Assembly (NCBI GenBank): GCA_003454835.1
Contig: DMTA01000128.1
Span: forward strand, 1 to 17,740
Source: Achromobacter sp.
GTDB lineage: Bacteria; Pseudomonadota; Gammaproteobacteria; Burkholderiales; Burkholderiaceae_B
Reading direction: 5' to 3'
Length of the DNA stretch: 17,740 nucleotides
Positions 13,473-17,740 of this stretch are shown piece by piece; position 1 is the stretch's first letter, and every line of letters starts with the position of its first letter. Below the pieces are notes generated by a model. It saw only the letters and a program-made list of their open reading frames with translations. It did no database searches and was not told the DNA's origin. The position numbers and the translations under genes were made by a program.

Positions 13473-14459
13473 TCAGGCCGGCTCCGGCTTGAGATCCAGC
13501 AGAATTCCGCCAGCCGGCAGGCGGTGCAACACGACCGGCAGCACGCCCGGCAGGCCCTCCACGATGCCTTCGGGATCATCAAGCCTGAACGAGGCGGTTA
13601 GGCGGAGCCTGCTGACGCGATCGTTGGCCAGCCGCAAGGGGTGCTGCAGATAGCGGTTGAGCTCTTCGACCACGGCCGCTAAGGGCGCATTGCGAAATAC
13701 CAGCCGGCCGTTGATCCACGCCAGTTCGGCAGCAAGGTTGACGGCTTGCGGGCCGGGCTGGCGGCCATCGCCGTCAACGAGCGTGCCCTGCCCCGCGCTC
13801 AACAGGTTGCGGCTGCGATGCCACCAGGGTCCGCTGCGGACCTCCACCACGCCCTGTTGCACCGCCACGCGCACTTCCTGCGCGCCCCGCCGGACGTTGA
13901 ATCGCGTGCAGGTGACCTGAACGGTTGCGGGACCGGCTTCCACGTAGAAGGGCCGAGCGGCATCGGGCCTGACGTCGAACAGCACCTCGCCGCGCGTGAG
14001 CGTCACGACCCGTCTGTCCTCGAAGAAGGCCACGGCGGCCTGGGTGTCCGTGTTCAGTTCAAGCACGCTTCCCTCGGCCAAGGACACGCTGCGCCGTTCG
14101 CCCTTGCGCGTGGACAAGTTGGCGGCGTATTCCGGCCGGCCGGGCCCGCCGCCGAAAGTGAGAGCGGCGGCGCCCGCAGCGCCCGCGCAAAGCAGCACGG
14201 CGCCGGCGCGCATCGCCCTGCGACGTCCGAGGTTTGGACGTTCGGGCAGTTCTCCCCCATACAGCCGGCGAATCGCGTCGTCAGGCAACGCCAGGACTGC
14301 GCGGCTCACCATCTGCTGCGCCTGAAACTCGGCCTCGTGTTCAGGCCGGGCGCGCCGCCACGCCAGCAGCTCGGCATGCTCGGCAGCGGTCAAGTCGCCA
14401 GCGTGCAGGCGCGCAGACCAGCGGATCGCCTCCGCGGCGACGGGACTATCGCCAATCAT
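13473..14459 (-). CDS. FecR-like anti-sigma factor / signal transducer
   Basis: A 328-residue inner-membrane regulator that passes the receptor signal to the sigma factor. The cytoplasmic N-terminal DUF4880-type domain (1-50) shows AIRWSARLHAGDLTAAEHAE, including the conserved Trp14. A single membrane helix lies at about 84-103. The periplasmic FecR domain spans about 115-205 (RKGERRSVSLAEGSVLELNT, VTLTRGEVLFDV, FNVRRG). A C-terminal STN-like DUF4974 domain (about 247-325) should meet the receptor STN domain. The start is ATG 14459, with 14 bases overlapping the end of the sigma gene, so the pair is translationally coupled. FecR proteins often both inhibit and activate their sigma factor. Confidence 0.93.
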   Translation of the reverse strand: MIGDSPVAAEAIRWSARLHAGDLTAAEHAELLAWRRARPEHEAEFQAQQMVSRAVLALPDDAIRRLYGGELPERPNLGRRRAMRAGAVLLCAGAAGAAALTFGGGPGRPEYAANLSTRKGERRSVSLAEGSVLELNTDTQAAVAFFEDRRVVTLTRGEVLFDVRPDAARPFYVEAGPATVQVTCTRFNVRRGAQEVRVAVQQGVVEVRSGPWWHRSRNLLSAGQGTLVDGDGRQPGPQAVNLAAELAWINGRLVFRNAPLAAVVEELNRYLQHPLRLANDRVSRLRLTASFRLDDPEGIVEGLPGVLPVVLHRLPAGGILLDLKPEPA

Positions 14460-14955
14460 GGGGATTCAAGGCGGCCCGCACATGCTGGCACGCCTGCATC
14501 ACGTAACGTTCGATGCTGTTGACCGACAACGCCAGCGTCACCGCGATCTCTCGGTGCGTCCAGCCTTCGATCCGGTTCAGCACATAGGCGCGACGGCAAT
14601 TGAGCGGCAGCTGCACCAGCGCGGCTTCGACCGCCGCCATCAGTTGCCTCGCCCGGACGGTCGCTTCGGGGCTGGGCACGCAGGGCTGGTCCTGTTCGGG
14701 CAGATCCTGCCACGCGATGTGCGGATTGCGCGTATCCCGCCGCCACGCGTCGATGCGGCGATGCGCCGCCGCGCGGAACAGGAAGCGCCGGGCGTGTTCG
14801 ACGGTCGTGACGTCGCTGCGCGAGAGCAATTGCTCGATGGCGTCGTGCGCCGCGTCCTCGGCATCGCTGCGATTGCCGAAGCGATGCGCGAACGCCTGCA
14901 TGAACTCGCCATACAACGCGAGCCAGCCGGAAAGCTGGGAATGAGGCTGAGACAT
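14446..14955 (-). CDS. FecI-like ECF sigma factor
   Basis: A 169-residue extracytoplasmic-function sigma factor. Region 2 covers about 15-75, with the polymerase-binding DAEDAAHDAI and the -10-recognising HARRFLFRAAAHRRIDAWRR. Region 4 covers about 105-160, with the helix-turn-helix EGWTHREIAVTLALSVNSIE for -35 recognition. The family directs transcription of one TonB receptor, here the gene downstream of its own anti-sigma gene. ATG 14955 is chosen; the TTG at 14985 would begin only 6 bases from the Fur box and lacks a ribosome binding site. No good site precedes the ATG either, so translation may be weak. Fur control is expected from the box just upstream. Confidence 0.93.
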   Translation of the reverse strand: MSQPHSQLSGWLALYGEFMQAFAHRFGNRSDAEDAAHDAIEQLLSRSDVTTVEHARRFLFRAAAHRRIDAWRRDTRNPHIAWQDLPEQDQPCVPSPEATVRARQLMAAVEAALVQLPLNCRRAYVLNRIEGWTHREIAVTLALSVNSIERYVMQACQHVRAALNPHDWR

Positions 14956-14990
14956 GTCGGACGCGGGATTGAGAGCAATCGGCAATTATT

Positions 14991-15008
14991 GCAAATCATT
15001 ATCATTTC
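14991..15008 (-). promoter_or_regulatory. Fur box upstream of the fecI-like gene
   Basis: The minus strand reads GAAATGATAATGATTTGC. Aligned with the Fur consensus GATAATGATAATCATTATC, the core AATGATAAT and the following ATT are intact, about 13 of 18 positions. It is 36 bases before the sigma gene start, where bound Fe-Fur would cover the promoter. It is also 117 bases upstream of the divergent DUF4239 gene, which may or may not respond. Confidence 0.75.
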
Positions 15009-15124
15009 TTCAAACCTGATACGCGCACGGGCGTCACAGGCGCATCACCCACCATGCGGCTGACTATTGTCGCCGCGGGGCAATCGGCATACTCTGGACC
15101 GCCCCATTCGCGACAGGAAAAGAC

Positions 15125-15907
15125 ATGCTCAGGGAAGTTGACGAGGTCATCCTCTTTTTCGTCGTGCTCATCATTTTCCTGGGCGTCATCGAGGTCGGCT
15201 ATCGCCTTGGCCGCCGCCTGCGCAAGCCGGCCGACGAGGCCGCCAAGACGCACATCACCGCACTGCAGACCGCGCTGCTCGGCCTGCTGGCCCTGCTGCT
15301 GGGGTTTACGTTCGCCATGTCGGTCACGCGGTTCGAGACGCGTAAGAACCTGGTGCTGGAAGAGGCCAACGCCATTGGCAACGCCTATTGGCGGTCGCAG
15401 CTCATTCCGGCCGAGCACCGGCCGGTGGTGGCAAAGATGCTGCACGAATACACGTCGGCATCGCTGGATTACCACCTGGCCGACCAGGATTCGCCGCGTT
15501 TTGCCGCCGCCAACGCCACTGCACGCCGCATCGAACGCCAGATCCGGGCGGCGGTGGCGGCGCGGGCCGAGAATCCCCCGTCCATTTCCACGATCATGTT
15601 CATCCAGGCCATCAACGAGATGGCGCAGATCAACGAGAAGCGGCGCGTGGCGCTGGAAAATCACGTGCCCGAGCCGGTGTACTACCTGCTGTTCATCGTG
15701 GCCGGCGGTTCAATGGGCTACATCGCGTACGGCACGGGCCTGTATGGACGGCGCCGGCCAATTTCCACCGGGATGTTTGCTGCGCTGATCGCCCTGGTGC
15801 TGACCTTCATCCTGGACATCGATCAGCCGGGCAGCGGCTTGATCCAGGTAGGCCAGGAAAGCATGGAGCGCATGCAGGCCACGCTTGCGCACGAAATGCA
15901 GCAGTAG
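15125..15907 (+). CDS. DUF4239-type integral membrane protein
   Basis: A 260-residue inner-membrane protein with four helices: about 8-27, 46-66, 187-208 and 215-235. A long soluble region between helices 2 and 3 (about 70-185) is rich in charged helix. The second helix, LQTALLGLLALLLGFTFAMS, followed by RFETRKNLVLEEANAIG is the signature of the DUF4239 family, sometimes called bestrophin-like. No activity is established for the family that I can name. Start ATG 15125 has AGGA six bases upstream. It is divergent from the iron-signalling module and convergent with the acetyltransferase, with 26 bases between stops. A possible CATACT -10 lies near 15090 without a good -35. Confidence 0.82.
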   Translation: MLREVDEVILFFVVLIIFLGVIEVGYRLGRRLRKPADEAAKTHITALQTALLGLLALLLGFTFAMSVTRFETRKNLVLEEANAIGNAYWRSQLIPAEHRPVVAKMLHEYTSASLDYHLADQDSPRFAAANATARRIERQIRAAVAARAENPPSISTIMFIQAINEMAQINEKRRVALENHVPEPVYYLLFIVAGGSMGYIAYGTGLYGRRRPISTGMFAALIALVLTFILDIDQPGSGLIQVGQESMERMQATLAHEMQQ

Positions 15908-15933
15908 GACCGCGGGCGCTCACGAAACGCGTT

Positions 15934-16383
15934 TTACGGAAACAGTTCCAGCACCTCGTCGCCCCGGTCGTCGAACGTGCCCGTCGACGTCCAGCCCAGG
16001 TGCCGGTAAAAGCCATATGAACGGACGGCGGGGTCGCTGGCGCATCCCAGGATCAGCCGCTGAAAGCCCAGCGCCTTCAGATCGCGCACGACCAGGTTCA
16101 ACAGAGTCTTGCCCGCGCCATACCCCTCGAAGTCGGGCAGCAGCGCCAGCACCACGATTTCACCGGCCTGCGTGTCACCAAAACAGTACCCGGCGACCTT
16201 GCCGTCGACCGTTGCCACGTAGCCGGGCAGCGAGCCGTCCTGGACCGCCGCCGTCCATGATTCGAGCGTGACGCCGACCGCGGCGAGGTCCGCCGCGGAA
16301 AACGCGTTCTCGCGAGTCTTGCCGCGGATGTCGATACAGGCCGCGACGTCATCGCCGCGCGCGGGCCGGTAAATGAATTCCAT
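15934..16383 (-). CDS. GNAT-family N-acetyltransferase
   Basis: A 149-residue single-domain protein. The GNAT fold is visible as IYRPARGDDVAACIDI at the N-terminus, GYVATVDGKVAGYCFGD, and the acetyl-CoA-binding segment EIVVLALLPDFEGYGAGKTL (75-94). The last lacks the usual Arg/Gln but keeps the GXG-type turn. The later SYGFYRHLGW block (122-131) is also typical. The acceptor (small molecule, antibiotic or protein) cannot be predicted. The gene begins 6 bases after the UvrA-like stop, and its ribosome binding site TGAGGA contains that stop codon, so the two proteins are probably made together. Such enzymes beside a UvrA paralogue may point to detoxification, but that is inference. Confidence 0.88.
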   Translation of the reverse strand: MEFIYRPARGDDVAACIDIRGKTRENAFSAADLAAVGVTLESWTAAVQDGSLPGYVATVDGKVAGYCFGDTQAGEIVVLALLPDFEGYGAGKTLLNLVVRDLKALGFQRLILGCASDPAVRSYGFYRHLGWTSTGTFDDRGDEVLELFP

Positions 16384-16389
16384 GTTTCC

Positions 16390-17740
<1,351 letters not shown>

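Overview
The window is GC-rich, tightly packed beta-proteobacterial chromosome. The GC-rich third positions, the short gaps and the gene families (CGGGDDDDD lipoproteins, a FecI/FecR-coupled siderophore receptor, an orphan PAAR effector) suggest Burkholderiales, most likely the Achromobacter/Bordetella group of Alcaligenaceae. The genus is an inference from style; there is no rRNA or other marker here. I see no tRNA, rRNA, CRISPR array, insertion sequence or phage gene, and no gene-free stretch longer than 300 bases.

Layout. (i) 249-3584: two co-directional lipoprotein genes. The first is an alkaline-phosphatase-superfamily/LamG protein that has lost most expected metal ligands; the second carries a ParB-like DGHH domain. 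A bidirectional terminator follows. (ii) 3635-5325: a small unknown helical protein, divergent from a GvpU-family gene and a pentapeptide-repeat protein 5 bases apart. (iii) 5402-6537 (minus): an LprI-like secreted protein translationally coupled (ATGA) to DNA-3-methyladenine glycosylase I, whose N-terminus is extended by a 15-base minisatellite. (iv) 6647-7450: a metallophosphoesterase. (v) 7481-9360 (minus): an effector-immunity island of visibly lower GC, holding a PAAR protein with a C-terminal toxin-44-like domain and two tandem, related, membrane-anchored proteins that are probably immunity factors. All three reading frames touch. (vi) 9541-10695 (minus): the Tas-type aldo/keto reductase with a TTG start and a structured 3' UTR ending in a strong terminator. 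(vii) 10808-15008 (minus): an iron-uptake signalling module with Fur box, FecI-like sigma factor, FecR-like anti-sigma factor and TonB-dependent siderophore receptor with an STN signalling domain. (viii) 15125-15907: a four-helix DUF4239-type membrane protein. (ix) 15934-17740 (minus): the C-terminal half of a UvrA-like ATPase, cut by the window edge and translationally linked to a GNAT acetyltransferase.

How they work together. The clearest circuit is iron. Fur probably blocks fecI when iron is plentiful. When iron is scarce, the ligand-loaded receptor signals through FecR to FecI, which transcribes the receptor gene. The second unit is the interbacterial-competition island: the PAAR tip protein delivers a toxin, and the two downstream proteins, facing the periplasm, probably protect the producer. 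The most interesting points to check are the periplasmic topology of the immunity pair, the possible leader-peptide/SD-masking arrangement upstream of the effector, the three-hairpin 3' UTR of tas, and the lipoprotein pair with a degenerate phosphatase centre.
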